From contig JASJZH010000005.1 in NCBI GenBank assembly GCA_037178975.1, forward strand, positions 2,976,001 to 3,040,000: 64,000 bases of DNA, written 5' to 3'. How positions within the stretch are numbered: position 1 is the stretch's first letter; each line of letters starts with the position of its first letter. This document shows positions 19,315 to 31,500 of this stretch, in pieces. Under the pieces are notes generated by a model. It searched no databases. It was not told where the DNA came from and saw only the letters and a program-made list of their open reading frames with translations. This stretch comes from Oscheius tipulae. Its lineage: Eukaryota > Nematoda > Chromadorea > Rhabditida > Rhabditidae. Both the position numbers and the translations under genes were made by a program.

Positions 19315-20927
19315 ATGTTGCTTCTAATACTTTTTCCCCTGGTCTCAGGTAAGTTGTTAGCACAAAACTGGCAGTTCACAGAGCAGGCCTACACAGCAGA
19401 CATACCTAACAACCTCCTTCCAAAACCAGATTTTTTTTTTCAGGGAGAGGCCCTCCAGGAATGCGACCACCGAGCAGTTTCGTGGCAGAGTCCTGGTATC
19501 CGAGCAATCTGCCAACAGTCAAGCCTCCCTGGAAACAGCCGGGAGTGGACATCAATCTCTTCAGAACACAAGAGTTTTCTGATAATTCTGTCACAGCTCC
19601 GATGGAAGATGACGCGACTGCGGGACCATTGGAAACAACAAAGATTCTAGCTAGTTTCCTGGAAGACAACATCACGGAGATCCTGGTCAATGCGACAGAA
19701 TCTTCAAAGGAGGTTCAAGAAGAGGGGTCTGGAGAAGAGAGTGTGACAAATTTTACGGTCACAACCGTCACAACGACACTTCAGCCCACTTTGGAAAAAA
19801 ATACAACAAAAAACGAAGACGAGGACTCGAAGATACCGTTTGAGAGCGGCAGGGAGATCTTTGAGATTGAGAAGAAGACCGAGAAGGTCGAAAAGACCAG
19901 AGGAGAGAATGGGAGCAAAGAGAAAAAAGGTCAGTTCTTAGTGTTTATGAAGAACCTGCGAGATTTCAGAAAGCACACAGAACAGTACAACATGCTCCGA
20001 TCTCATCTTTGTCATCGATTCGAGTGGAAATGTCATCTCTCAGTACGAGAAACAGAAGAATCTCGTCAGGCATATTCTGATTTCTATTGGTCCGTCGAGA
20101 AGAAGGGTGAGTCAACTTTGACAAAGAATAGGCCCCGTTTATTACTAACGGAATGAAATTACGAATAATCTCCTAATAGTCATTTGCTTCTTTTCAGTAC
20201 AGACTCGTTATGTTGTTTTGATTGTCTTGTTATAGTGTGAGCCCTCTATTGAAATGTTTTTAATCAGTGCATGAGAACGACTTTGTCGGAGGATCTGAGG
20301 GTCCGAAAGGGTAGACCGGATTTTCGAGGTAGTTCCTTGAGCTGGCTTGATGCGCTGTATATTGGCAATCATGACTGTAGTTGGCCTTCTGGTTATTTGG
20401 TCCAGTGACCGAAATCTCTTCGGTTAGCTTGAGAGCTTCCCCCTTCAATCTCTTGTTTCCAGGTCGGTCTCATAACCTACGCAGGCCGTAGAAAGCAGCG
20501 CTGGAACATCTCTCCTCGACACAATGTCTCCCGAGAACTCTATCTCAAAAAGCTCAAGAGTATGTTCTTCTCCTCCTTTATGATCCACCACGTTCAGAGG
20601 CCCGTTTCCTCGGCGGAGTCACAGCAACCGGGTCGGTTTTGAGCTTCCTGGCCAAGGAGACAGTCGACTCTCGGTCGACTATCGTCCTTCTAACCGATGG
20701 ATTCTCTTTTGATGAAGTAGAAGAAGCGGCAGAGGACATTCGGTAGGAATCAGCTTAAAAAAAGACCCGTCAAGTTCAGGCAACACGCGAATTTCACGGA
20801 GATCTACGCGACGGGTGACTACTTCCCGATCGTCCGGCCAGTTCTAAATACGATCACCAGAGATCCTGAGCATGTCTTTTTCGGACACGGTCAAGTGAGA
20901 AAACTCATCGATTTGTTGAAATGTTAG
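19315..20927 (+). CDS. Secreted protein with a von Willebrand factor A domain
   Basis: Exons 19315-19348, 19444 to about 19930, about 19975-20106, about 20462-20551, about 20590-20743 and about 20784-20927 join in frame. The start MLLLILFPLVSG is a signal peptide, followed by about 160 residues rich in Thr, Glu and Lys. The VWA domain begins SDLIFVIDSSGN (MIDAS DxSxN: D-S-S-G-N), continues VGLITYAGRRKQRW, then GGVTATGSVL (MIDAS Thr), IVLLTDGFS (MIDAS Asp) and closes HVFFGHGQVRKLIDLLKC. All three metal-site elements are present, so it can bind ligand through a divalent cation. The stop lies 16 bp from the stop of the convergent receptor gene. Confidence 0.85.
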
Positions 20928-20943
20928 ACCTAATAAATCTATA

Positions 20944-22706
20944 CTATTCTGAGCACCGTTGGACGGGAACAATAGACACGCTGTTCGATCGGAAGAGGCT
21001 CCCAAAATGCCAGGAGAGAAAGGAACGATATGGTCGTACGAAGGCTATGGAGATACAGGGTGAGAGGATGGGGATGAGTGAAACCGTGAAGAAGACAGAA
21101 CATTCGAGGATGGGATGAGTCCAGACAGTTGTCTGACTGTAGACGTAGTGGATGAGGGTGATGAAGAAGAGCGTGGGGAGGAAGGCTTGCCAGGACAGAA
21201 CCTAAAACTAAGGATAACTTTGGTAGACTTGAGTTCACTGACTATGACTTTACATCTTAGGAGTAAACTTTAGATCTCTGCGGAGATCGAACCCGCAAGA
21301 AACTTCGAATTACTAGGCAAGAATGTTAGCCACTCGGTCATAAAAAAAATCCGGCCGCAATGATCTTGTGGTTTAGAAGGAATCGAACGAGGGTTGAAGG
21401 TTCAAACAAACATTATGCTTCACTGTTTTCCATGAATTTTGACCACTGTTGATGACTACTTGTTTCTTACCTTGATCAGCTCTCTCTGAAGTTTCACACC
21501 CTTCTGAGAAACTGTCTGCTTCCCCAGATAGTTCATGATCATTCTTCGAACCAAAAAGATGGTAATGTAGATTGGAATGGCTGTCCCTCCTATCAAGAGA
21601 ATACAGTAGGCGATTCTCCAGTCCCGGATGTCCTTGAACCCGTAGATTGCCTCATCTGAAGTCATTTTTGATACGAACAAGAACGTTTGCCTTACCCCTG
21701 AGTTCGAAGTCTGTGTAGTAGACATTGATAATGTCCATGAGCTCGTCTTCTCTGTCTATTGACGCTAACTTTGTAGTCTAAACTTCGAATGAGCACCATT
21801 TTTGGAGGACTCACAAAGAAGATGACAATGAGAAAAGATGGAACGGATGTAGCCATAATGATGGCGAAAAGAGAAGTAAGAGTAGGAGGCTGGTTCCTGA
21901 TCACGTAGTAGCGGTAGACGAAGGAGCCGAGAAGTGTCAGAAGGAAATGCGAGAAAGTTGCGAAGAAGACGGAAATACTGAAAATCAGATAATCTAACTA
22001 TTGTATTCTTCAAGTATATAATTTATCATCCCCAGAATTATGTTCAGCGTTTTCGAAAACCTCAGGAAACGTTTAGACAGGAAATTAGTTCTCGGCGGGG
22101 TAACTTCGGATTACTAGGCAAGAGTGATAGCGACCCGGTCACAAAGCTTTCGGCACCCGTGGCCTAGTGGTTAGTGCTGCCTGGTAATAAAACGCGGGGT
22201 TTGATCCCCGCCGCTGACAAACTTTTTGTTTTCACGTCCTCTAAGGACTTCGACCACGCTTAACATAATCCTGTTGTCTGTTTCTGTCCAAAATGCTCTG
22301 AAAACTGACCCAACAAAGCAGTACTCCCTGTCAACGTTCTTACAGATCCCTCTAGAAGCCACGACCAATGTCCACTCGTATCCAATGACCCTGTAAGATT
22401 GTTCTTTGTTCTCCCAAGACACATTCCGTGTTTTCTAACTCGAGAATCTTGAGAAAATGACAATTTTCCCAGTCTTAATTATACGAAGAATACAAGGAAA
22501 AATACCTACCTGGGAACGAGAAGAATCATCATTGTTGACGTAAACATGTCGTTCACTGCCATGTTTATCAGCAGGAGACGGTATGTTCGAATTTTTGTAG
22601 GTGACTGGGTGAGGATGAGGTAGAGAAGCAGACAATTCAGAGAGATGCCGAGAAACCCGATCAGGGAATCAATGATAATCGAGAAGTAGCGCCATTCAAT
22701 GAGCAT
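20944..22706 (-). CDS. Srd-like serpentine chemoreceptor
   Basis: Minus-strand exons: 22510-22706 (MLIEWRYFSIIIDSLIGFLG, TM1-2), about 22230-22435 (SRGICKNVDREYCFVGSVFR), about 21735-21979 (TM3-4), 21459-21690 (DWRIAYCILLIGGTAIPIYI, TM5, then GVKLQRELIK) and 20944-21207 (FLPTLFFITLIHYVY, TM6; LIPILSPCISIAFVRPYRSF, TM7). The order and the closing PCISIAFVRPYR fit the Srd/Str superfamily. The start ATG follows TATTTCAG, a possible trans-splice acceptor. One single-base break occurs near 21770 (DYKVSV read as DYKVASIDRED). Both large introns contain tRNA-like sequences. Confidence 0.7.
21284..21350 (-). other. tRNA-like (Thr-type) pseudogene
   Basis: On the minus strand, TGACCGAGTGGCTAACATTC (D-arm/A-box), CTTGCCTAGTAATTCGAAG (anticodon-arm-like, AGT) and GGGTTCGATCTCC (T-arm) occur in order. 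Acceptor arms do not pair. It lies in the last intron of the Srd-like gene. Confidence 0.55.
22090..22145 (-). other. tRNA-like (Thr-type) pseudogene
   Basis: It is close in sequence to the 21.3-kb copy: GTGACCGGGTCGCTATCACT, CTTGCCTAGTAATCCGAAGT. The T-arm is degraded. It lies in another intron of the Srd-like gene. Confidence 0.5.
22148..22220 (+). other. tRNA-like pseudogene, opposite orientation
   Basis: GGCACCCGTGGCCTAGTGG, TTAGTGCTGCCTGGTAATAA and GGGGTTTGATCCCCGCC give a D-arm, a GGT anticodon-like loop and a T-arm. The acceptor ends do not pair, so it is not a functional tRNA. It abuts the preceding copy head to head. Confidence 0.5.
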
Positions 22707-22799
22707 GGCCTCTGAAATACTAATTAGCGAAAACAACAAGAAATCAGAGAGCTGTCTGAGCAGAACATCGAACAACAATGTAGAAAGTGCGAACCACGG

Positions 22800-23260
22800 G
22801 TCTGACTACTAGTAAACTGCAGAGAGACTATACAAAAAAGGGGAGTCCAATGAGCACCGAAGCTATCAAAACATTGAAGAAGGATGAGAAAAAGTAGTGG
22901 AAAGAGGCTGCAAAAGAGGGGACGTAGGTTGTCTCTACATTGAATGTGAGCCAGTAAGTAACCGAAAGAAGTAATGAGTGCGGAAGTGATTCTAGAATCA
23001 CTACCACTAGATTTATCCAGTGAAGCTTCTGACCATGAGACAGCATTAGAAATCATCTGGGTAGTGAAAAGATTACCGGATAACATGAGTCTTTTGGGGG
23101 GTTCAAGCCAAAACAAAGGACCACTGGACCAAATTACCAGAGTGGCCAAATACAGTCATGATTGCTCTATAGACTGGTTTAAACCAAAAGTTTGAATAGT
23201 CGATCGGAGAATAGGATGAACAGTCGAAGGATTCACCTTCATAAAAGTTATAATCAGAGT
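22800..23260 (-). CDS. Possible membrane-receptor exons
   Basis: The minus strand at 22828-23020 encodes hydrophobic segments (WINLVVVILESLPHSLLLSV; FSSFFNVLIASVLIGLPFFV, then stop). Upstream, 23060-23160 encodes LVIWSSGPLFWLEPPKRLM in a different frame. These could be the last exons of another serpentine receptor, but family motifs are not clear and no start was found. Confidence 0.3.
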
Positions 23261-24958
23261 AAACTGTGGACTAAAAGTAGGTTCAAAGTGTACACGTAAA
23301 CATACGCTTATGACGCCGTCGATCCGGTAATGAGTTCATCATCAGGGCAGAATATAGCCTCTGCCTTTTGCACGAGGATCAGCATTCAAAAGAGATCGGG
23401 AAATGTTCTTCCCAAGTCTCACGGGTTCAAAAATTGGGGCGAAAGACAAGGTGAGAGAACTGACACAGCTTGTGAACTGATCCGAAATGACCAATCACCC
23501 AGTCAGGCAAGTAATGAGCTATAAACAGGAGGAGAGGCGTCAGATGAGTCCCCACTATGGGGAGGGGGAGAGACGGAAGTGGTGGTCTGTTGTCAGAAGA
23601 CGACTGATGATGGGTGGGATAATGGAGAGGTATGATGAGAGATCTGCACATTTTCTTCATACAGATTCGTACTTTCTCTTGCAGGGAGGTCAAAGTGGTC
23701 TTTAGACAATGGGGAAAAACGTTCCAATAGGGTTTTCTCTTCCAAAATAACGATATTTTTCAGCACTACCACGAATTTAAATCACAAATTTCTTCTAGGT
23801 TAGCCAGACGGCATACCAATGAGAACCACCCCTTTATATTCTGTGTGTTTTTGTCCAATCTCCTTCTCTTTCTATCTTTCTCCATCGTCGTCTTTTATTC
23901 CCTAACTTATTTTTCCGATCTCTCAAGATCGTAGATATTACTGTGGCATCACAAAGTTTTGAAAGAGTCTCGGCTCGGGCGAGACGGGTCAGGTTGTCCT
24001 GGAATCTGTCAGCTAGAGAAGAGGATATCATTCTTGGTTGCTGTAAGAAGTTTCTACAGTAGATCAAGAAAGTTCGATCTCTGTCGGAGCAGGAAAAAAA
24101 ACTGGGCCGCCGGCCAGCCAGGACTGGACTAATCCTAGGTTACTGACCCAGGGCGCGCGCTGTGTACAAGCCTGGGATCGCCAGGCCGAAGCTGGCCGAT
24201 GCAACTATCCTGTCAGTTTTGCGATGTCTGGTCGGAGAATTAGTGAGGCACTGCGAGTCTCCAGAGAGCGAGAAACTGGTAACAGAATCTCAAAACGACT
24301 TTGAATTTGCTACCGAATAAGGGAAGGGATATCAGATCACACGTGGATTCAATGCGGCTTATAGCGATTCACGGCAGACGTAAACCATTTACTATTTATT
24401 TTTTGAGTTTGGGAAAGAGTAAGTGGTTGAAAGTAGTTGAAAATTCAAATACCCTTCAAGGCTAGAAAATGTTGGTAAAAGGGGAATATCTCAGTCTATC
24501 TTTCCTTCTCTCTGTCTCTGTATCCTTCTATCTTTCGCCGTCCTTCTACCTCTATGTGCCTTTCTGTCTCTTTGTCCCTCAATCTCTCTGTGTATCTGTC
24601 TCTCTGTCTGTTTCTCTCCCTGAGCGACAGAAATCGTCGTCGTATTTCTGTGTTTTTGTCCAGTTCACAATTGACAACAATTTGCAACAACAATGTACTT
24701 TTGCTTTGCTTTTGTTTCATGGCCTCGGACAAACAAACAGAGTCAACCACAGACACCCTAGCGCTTTCATAATTTAGATTTAGATCAGAAATTGCGGACA
24801 GAGTGAGGCTCGCAGACGACAGATGGTCAGGAAAGACAGATTCACAGGGATCATTGACAGTTGAATAACTTTGTAAGGGACTAACAGAGAAGAAGAACAG
24901 TGGCTGTATTGTAGTGTTTATACTGCATCCGTCGATCTGATCACAAAAGGAACCTGTT
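23261..24958. other. No gene supported
   Basis: Short ORFs only. 24480-24660 is a (TCTCTGTC)-rich low-complexity tract, which accounts for a 206-codon opposite-strand ORF. 24090-24190 is GC-rich with CCGGCCAGCC and GGCCGAAGCTGGCC palindromic pieces; no RNA could be identified from it. Confidence 0.4.
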
Positions 24959-25276
24959 TTAGACGAGAGAGAAGCTAATCCCGGAGATAAGACAGACTGC
25001 GACGACGAGAAGACCGATGAGCATTTTCGGAAGTGTGTTCTTGAGTCGGGAGGTACTTTTGACCACAACGGCAGTGTTCTGGTAGATCGAACTGCTCGTG
25101 TCCAGGACTTCAGCACGAGCCGCCAGCTGATCGAGACGTTCTCCTCGATCCATCAATTTCTCTATGTTAGTCCGCATCACGCTGATGACCTCGTCGAGCT
25201 CCTGACGCCTCTCTGTGATCTGCTTCTTGTCCGGAGAGTAGCCGATCTTCGTGACTTGATAAGGTAGGAAATCCAT
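24959..25276 (-). CDS. Synaptobrevin/VAMP-like R-SNARE
   Basis: 105 residues from ATG at 25276: a short N-terminus, one R-SNARE coiled coil (RQELDEVISVMRTNIEKLMD then RGERLDQLAARAEVL), and a C-terminal membrane anchor (MLIGLLVVAVCLISGISFSL). The central layer arginine fits the R of RGERLDQL by alignment with VAMP (ERDQKLSEL). R-SNAREs sit on vesicles and pair with Q-SNAREs to drive membrane fusion. There is no longin domain, so it is of the brevin type, like C. elegans SNB proteins. It appears to be one exon; an upstream non-coding exon is possible. Confidence 0.82.
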   Translation of the reverse strand: MDFLPYQVTKIGYSPDKKQITERRQELDEVISVMRTNIEKLMDRGERLDQLAARAEVLDTSSSIYQNTAVVVKSTSRLKNTLPKMLIGLLVVAVCLISGISFSLV

Positions 25277-25547
25277 TGGGCGAGACACTCAAGTCAAGTA
25301 CTTGCAACTAACTATTGTTTGGGAGCAATAATTCCTTTTCTCCAAAACTAAGTATATGAAGCTAAATGAACAAACTTTAAAAAAGTTACAAAGCTACAGT
25401 GGTTCAAAAGCAGTTACAGCGACAATGAAGTCTCGTCACCGACAAAGTTGATCGAATTTTCGGATAAACCACCTTAGCCAGCGTCTGACCCGACTCCAAC
25501 ATCCAAAAACAGACAAACCGACGCCTTTCCGTCGACTCAGTGGCTTA

Positions 25548-26011
25548 CCGTAAAACCTCTATTAGAAGCACCCCTCTATTATAAGCACCCCTCCAATATA
25601 AGCGCACCCAAACAGGGCGATTGAAAATTAGAAGCCCACCCTCTAATAGAAGCGCACCCTCTATTTGAAGCGCACTTGGAACAATAATGAAATTTCAGCG
25701 GTTTTTGCCTCAAATTGTTATCATTTCCTTTGTTTCTTCTCACGTTTGTTGTTTTCTATCTCCCTTTTTACTCGATTGTATTTCATTTGTATTGCTATTG
25801 TTTTAACTTCAGACGCAAAATGTCTTCTCGTAAAAGCAAAGCAGAAGATTTTTGCTGTTGTCAATGGTTTGTTGCCTTGACTTGGTTATAAAATGACTCA
25901 TCGAAAAATTGAAGCGCACCCTCTATTAGAAGCACACCCTCTATTATAAGCGCACTCAAACGAGGTGATTGAAAAATAGAAGCGCATGCGCTTCTAATAG
26001 AGGTTTTACGG
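25548..26011. mobile_element. 464-bp MITE with 22-bp terminal inverted repeats
   Basis: It starts CCGTAAAACCTCTATTAGAA after TA (25546-25547) and ends TTCTAATAGAGGTTTTACGG before TA (26012-26013). Subterminal regions carry many (A/T)GAAGCGCACC-like motifs in both halves. The TA duplication and CNGTAAAACC ends are typical of Tc1/mariner-type non-autonomous elements. The 71-codon ORF inside (25665-25880) has no transposase features. Confidence 0.9.
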
Positions 26012-26013
26012 TA

Positions 26014-26432
26014 TTTGGCTTTTTAACTGGACTGTGACTTGCCCAACCTGTGCTCTCTGCATCGCCTACCTGCTCACCCATCGCGAAAACTTCATCTTCG
26101 AGACCGAGGATCACGGTCAGACTTATAGCTTCCCGGGCTGGGCGACGGTACTCGGCTTCGTCTCCACATTAGGGTTCCTGCTCTGTCTGCCCATCTTTTC
26201 TTCTGCAACTGGTTCCGCGAAATGCGAAAGAGCAAGACGATCGGCAAGGCTTTCATGGTTCTCTTCGAAAATCTGCCCGAGCTACTTGGGCGGGCGGACG
26301 AATTCGACAGTCTCTCAGGTCGAGAAGGGCAACGTTTCGACAACGGAGAATATGTCAAATGTGGAGAAGGCCGTGTTGTCGTAGTCGAGAAAGACTCGGA
26401 CTTCGAAGAGAACTGTTACACGACGCTATGAT
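26014..26432 (+). pseudogene. SLC6 (neurotransmitter symporter) C-terminal fragment
   Basis: It starts immediately after the MITE. It encodes a hydrophobic TM11-like segment (NWTVTCPTCALCIAYLL), then YSFPGWATVLGFVSTLGFLL, which matches TM12 of sodium:neurotransmitter symporters (SNF in C. elegans), then after a one-base frame change NWFREMRKSKTIGKAFMV and a tail ending at 26432. The other ten helices are absent from the window. It is most likely a truncated copy rather than a working transporter. Confidence 0.6.
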
Positions 26433-26560
26433 ATAAAGCCTATTTCTGTGCTCTTCGACTCACCCGGAAGAATTCCAGGTGGGTCTTTATTCTCTCAAAA
26501 ATCCTCGAATGGAAACGCGCGAAATTGCCGGAAGGTCGACGAAGGCTAAAAAGTGGGCAA

Positions 26561-26562
<2 letters not shown>

Positions 26563-26597
<35 letters not shown>
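26563..26597. repeat. (TC)n microsatellite
   Basis: An uninterrupted run of about 17 TC units. Confidence 0.95.
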
Positions 26598-26599
<2 letters not shown>

Positions 26600-28383
26600 A
26601 CAATCTACCTATGGCAAACTAAAAAACGTGCCCTTTTCGTCTTCCTTCTTATGATTTTTGAACTATCCCAGTTACGTAACTGCTTGCATGTTAGTCAATC
26701 GTTAGCGGAATGAACTCTAGACTCCCAGTCCCTGTTCCTGTCCCTGTCCCTGTTGGCAAATGTTCGGCTCTAATCCTAAAAGTCAGTACTAGTCTCGACT
26801 CTTCCTCGTTGTCAGTTCCAATGAGTTCCCCAGAAAAAAGATGTCTGGATCCATTCTTTTGACGTCTTCAGAGTCCCACAAGTCTTCTCGGAACTCTGCT
26901 CCCTTCGGCTGAAAATTTATGCCAGTCTTTTAACGGGGTAGACTTATTCAAAACTCCCTCTCCCGGGCCCACAATTGAACCCTTCCTCGTCTGTTTATGA
27001 CTTTCGCGTAGCCTTTTAGTAATCGCCCAGCTCAATCAGAATGATTTGTAGAGGGGAGTATCGTGTCTGTTCTGGAGACAGCCCAGTGATTTGTTAGGCA
27101 GTGGTGGTAGAGGGTACGGTAAGTTTTTGACTGCCGTCATCATTTTTGGACTAGGCCTTCCTAAGCATATCTGGATCACATTTCAGTATCGGGAACATCG
27201 AGATTGCTCTCTCCCAATGTATGTTCCTTCTGGTACCTCCCAGAAGAAAACAAAATTTGAACCTGGACATGGCTTTTCTTCACGAACTCTTGAAACATAA
27301 CATTTTCTACTATTTTAAATCGAACGATTCATTCCAGTTTGTCTTCAGAGACAGAAGGGAGGGGTAGACGACTAAAAGCATGCACCAACTCTCAAATGTA
27401 TCTCCCTATTTTTGACTATGTAGCTCGGAAAGAGACCAAGCTTGGAATTTTTCTCTTATAACAGCTTTGCTCTGAAAGCACTATCCGATTAGTCAAAATT
27501 TGGCAATTATTTCAGAGAGTTCACAACGGCTGTGCCATTCAGTCCAAGATGCGTGTCGCGCCCAGTTTTCTTGTTACTCTCAAACAAACACATTGTTAAC
27601 AATAGTCATCTGCACAAAAGCTTCGATCATTTTTTGTTTAACCAACAATTACGTCTCAACTGTTCACAGTTAATCTTCTCTGTGTTTTCCGTAGCCTCGA
27701 TCTCTCGATGTCTCTCTAATTCCATTGGTTTGTCGCCTCGTCCTTCTTCTGCCACCCAATTTGTTCATTCAGGCACCGGCTCACCGGTTCCCGGCTTGTT
27801 TTTCTTCTTATTCGGTGAACGAAGCCAATTATTTGACTCTCTATTTGACTCTCCCAAAATCTTGTCTAGAGGACAAGATTTTGGACCGACATTCTCTTTC
27901 TATCCCCAGGGGGTCTTCCCTTCGTCATTGAATCTTCCGGAAATTTGAAGATTGACATCTTGCTTCGCTCTACAGAGATCTTTCCCTCCCTCTCTCTTAA
28001 ATTTATAGTCTAATTTGTTTATAGTTTCCTCGTCTAGAGAGGCCGAGTAAACTCTCAAAACTTCATTCACTAATCCAGTCGGTTCCGCCAGATTGCGTCC
28101 GATGATTGGGAGTTAGACAAGAGTGGGACTACGATGAGTCTAATCAGGTTTAGCTTTGCAGAGAGATTGAAAAAATGTTGAATTACAAGAACTTTCAAAG
28201 TGCACACTTTCTGATTATTTTTTGGAGACAAGACGACATTTTCAGCATTTCCATGTTCAACAAAGTTGTAGCCTTGGGTCTGATCTAAAACGAAACTGGA
28301 ATATGAGGTCTTGTGCCTGTAAAATAGTGCAAGGAAACAGAAGCTCGGCAGGGTTATAAAAGTAGTGGGGCTACGTATTCTCC
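26598..28383. other. Start of a 14-kb gene-poor region
   Basis: No ORF here has a domain or sensible splice context. The + strand is clearly pyrimidine-rich (TCTC, TTTC, CCTC words). A dispersed repeat core (AACAAAGTTGTAGCC) lies at 28255-28270. Confidence 0.5.
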
Positions 28384-28397
28384 CCCGTATTGTCTCA
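28384..28397 (+). promoter_or_regulatory. Proximal sequence element (PSE) of U5 copy 1
   Basis: CCCGTATTGTCTCA. The same 14-mer, with one to three changes, stands at exactly the same distance (58 bp to CTCTGG) before the other two U5 genes. Confidence 0.75.
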
Positions 28398-28439
28398 ACA
28401 CCCCGTCTTAATGACCTGGCTAGTTATCACTTAGTCCCT

Positions 28440-28557
28440 GTCTCTGGTTCTCTTGCATTCAATCGTGAAAATCTTTCGCCTTTTACTAAAGATTTCCGTG
28501 CATGAGGACGCCTATGAGTAGTTTGAGTTTTTGGAATCCCCTCGAAAGAGCGGGACA
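28440..28557 (+). ncRNA. U5 spliceosomal snRNA, copy 1
   Basis: It contains the near-universal U5 loop-1 stem (AAATCTTTCGCCTTTTACTA then AAGATTT), the 5' CTCTGGTTCTCTTGCATT arm, an Sm-type site (AGTTTTTGG) and a 3' terminal hairpin CCCCTCGAAAGAGCGGG. U5 aligns the two exons in the spliceosome. All structural parts are intact. Ends are placed by analogy to known U5 RNAs. Confidence 0.93.
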
Positions 28558-31500
28558 CAAGTACAAAACCATGGAGCCTCTATAGTTATAATAGGCTAGG
28601 AATTCTATTGTCTCTTTGTTTATATATAGCCTTCTGAACTACCTTATAATTATAAATCTGTCTGAATCGCTTTATCACTTCCAGTTATATGGATGGTATA
28701 CGAAAGTAGTATTACTCGAGTACTATCAAATAGCTACTATCAAATCCCAAAAACTCCTTCCAGCCGAGGCAGGACGGGTGCCCATTAAATTCGGGCGCTG
28801 TTTCATCGAACTTCGGGTTCTAAGTGGTATTCCTTCTAGAGCTCGACAAGTACAATAACGAGTTCAAGAAAGATCATAAAAAAACTCACTGCCGAGGTAC
28901 AACGATGTGAAAATGAAATTTTTATTTTGAACGTTTGAATTTCCCGCCATTTTCGATTCGAGGAGCAATTATTTTTCACGTATTTTTCGCTAATTATGAC
29001 TCAAACAAACCTATCCGTATCCCCCTATCCCTACATCCGCCTATTCCTAGTCATTTATCAATTTTTTAAAGTTTTACAGTTCTTGAAAATTGACTTTTAC
29101 AATTTATCTCCTTCACATCCAGACGGTGACGTGTCCCCTCTCTCTCCGAGAGTCTGAAGACTACGTGCCGTCCGAAAGACGCTAATCAGCATTACCCAAG
29201 AGCATCTTCTCCCCCTCTCTGATTTCCCTCTTTTCTGTTCTCGAAAAGTCAACTTCCTCATCTGACCAGCAGTCATTCTAAATCATATTATCTGGAGGCG
29301 AGAGCCAAGACCACCTACTGGCAAAACGAATTTGCCCCTAGCGCTTCCCACGAAGAATATGTGTTTGATTTACAAACTGTGTTTACGCTTGGTTGCTGGC
29401 GCGTGATTTCCTCTACAAATTAGCCCAAAAATAGGGAGCCGGACTCTATTTCAAGATTTCATTTTTAGACGGGACCGACTTCCTCTCATTCCTTAGATTC
29501 TCTTGATTGGAGTCTCGGAGCGTAGGTCCACTGGGAACCGTGATTACACTCTCCTCCCTGTCTATCGCGCTCTCTCTCCTGTCAGATGTGGGTCACCCGA
29601 TCACGTCATCTTTTACCTCTTTATGGAAAAAGTCTCGTCTAAATATTTTGGCTTCCTTTTGATTTCTCGCCTTTCCATCTGGTCTTTTCATCTTCAGGCT
29701 TTGCATCTTCGCGACGTTTACGCTTTCAGCTCTTGCCCAGTCTGATAGCTTGCTGAACAAAATGTCTAGATAGGATTACAGTCGGCTGCTGTTCAGAGCC
29801 AGTTATTTATTCCTGAGCCTGTCAGTCCTGGATACTGTTTTCCAACTAGAGCTCCTAATTTTTGCGTAGTCCACATTCTCAGAAGCCTGTTCTATCCAAC
29901 TCCTATCCGATTGGAAACAATGTCAAGTCAATCTCAAAGATGCTCCTTGGGTTGTCACCAGACTTGTCACCAAAAGGTTCCGGAATCCATTGAACCCAAT
30001 AACATTCCTTAGTTGTGATCAAAGCTTCTCAGAAAGTAGTGCGATGAGAAAAAATACCTATTTCGAGTTTTAATAGTTTCCCTGCGTCATGTATAATTCT
30101 CACACGGGACTGGGATTTACGAGTGCTCTCTCTATCTCCCTCTACTAAATGCTACGTACTTTCAGTGTTTTCGTAAACTCAACCTAAAACTAAAATACCA
30201 ACTGGGTTGTTCGAAAACTCTATTTCGAGGCTGATCAGTCTCTCTTCTTCCGGATCCGATTGGTTGTTTTCCCCCTTACATCACTCTTTCATTTTCGTTC
30301 CCATATTTCCTCGTCAACACGGAAACTCTCTTCCTCAGACTCTTTTTGATGGTTCGGCAAATGACAGCTTAGATTAGAAGAGGATTTTGCTGTCGCGTCG
30401 TCTTAGCTCGTCTTAGTGGAAAAAGCGGATTCTGATGGTTCTAGTGACTAGACCAGGGCACTTTAGATGTCTCGCATGCACTCGTTACTGGATTTTCTCT
30501 TATCTAAAATCAGAGTTTCTCACAAAATAAACAAAACAGTAACAAGAAACAATTGGATTGTTTGCATTCTTTCAGATGAACAACAGAACCGTTTTCGCTT
30601 TAGATTACTGTTCCACCTAAGCTATTCTACAAGAACCATAGACTTTCGAAGGTTTCTAAGACCCAGGTGGGTAGTAAGAACTATAGTTTATTGTCACTCG
30701 TGACTTAAAGTTGTGAAGCCTACCAAGTCCAAACACTCCTCTGTCTCATCTGGGAACAGTACTGTAAAGTCAATGGTCGAAAAAACATCCCATAGAATGC
30801 GTAAATCTTGTAGTCTTGAAATGACATAACGCACTCAGCCTTCACAAGATGAGAACCACGGTACCATACAAGGTTAACTAGTTCCCTCTGGCAACAGCGG
30901 CATTTCTCCATCAGTGACCATCAGTATTCCATTGGTCCTCGGAGCAGATTTGTTTCGGATCATTCTCAATGTTTGATGGTGTAACTTCTGACTCCCAATG
31001 TGTATATTGAAAAGGGTTTCGATCTCCGTGATCTCAATGCCCACCAAGTTCATTTCCTTCTACACCTCTCAAAATACCACCTCCTCGTCATGAGCCAGCC
31101 AAGCATATGAAAATTCCACGGCAAAAACTCGCTAATTACGTGAGCCAACATAATTTCTATTCTCCTCCATGCCTCACGAAAATAGCCTTGGTCATGTCTA
31201 TAAACATGTCAGAAAAGTGCTTCCTCCCCTCCCCCGATTTCCATCTGTCTAGAAGATCGGGCGATACTCTTTCGCTAAGTGAGGCTAATATGAGGACCTC
31301 CATCAAGGAGGAAGTTCCCAGGACGACTCAAAATAGAGAGTGAGACTGGAGCCGTGGATTATTCAAATGATGGGCGGAAATTATGCAGGTAGTCCGCTAG
31401 GCTTTTTTGTTCTCTCTATTTGACCCTGCCAGATCAGAATTTCTGTCCTGTTCCCGAAATTTGACTCTCAGCAGTCAAGTCACACTTTATATATCTTTCT

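Noticed and set aside
22148-22220. Functional tRNA at 22.15 kb
   Set aside because: Acceptor stem does not pair and the anticodon arm is irregular.
24496-25116. 206-codon minus-strand ORF
   Set aside because: It is a by-product of a TCTCTGTC low-complexity tract and overlaps the R-SNARE gene in another frame; no domain.
25665-25880. 71-codon ORF within the 464-bp MITE as a transposase
   Set aside because: Too short, no catalytic DDE/D motif; a hydrophobic chance ORF.
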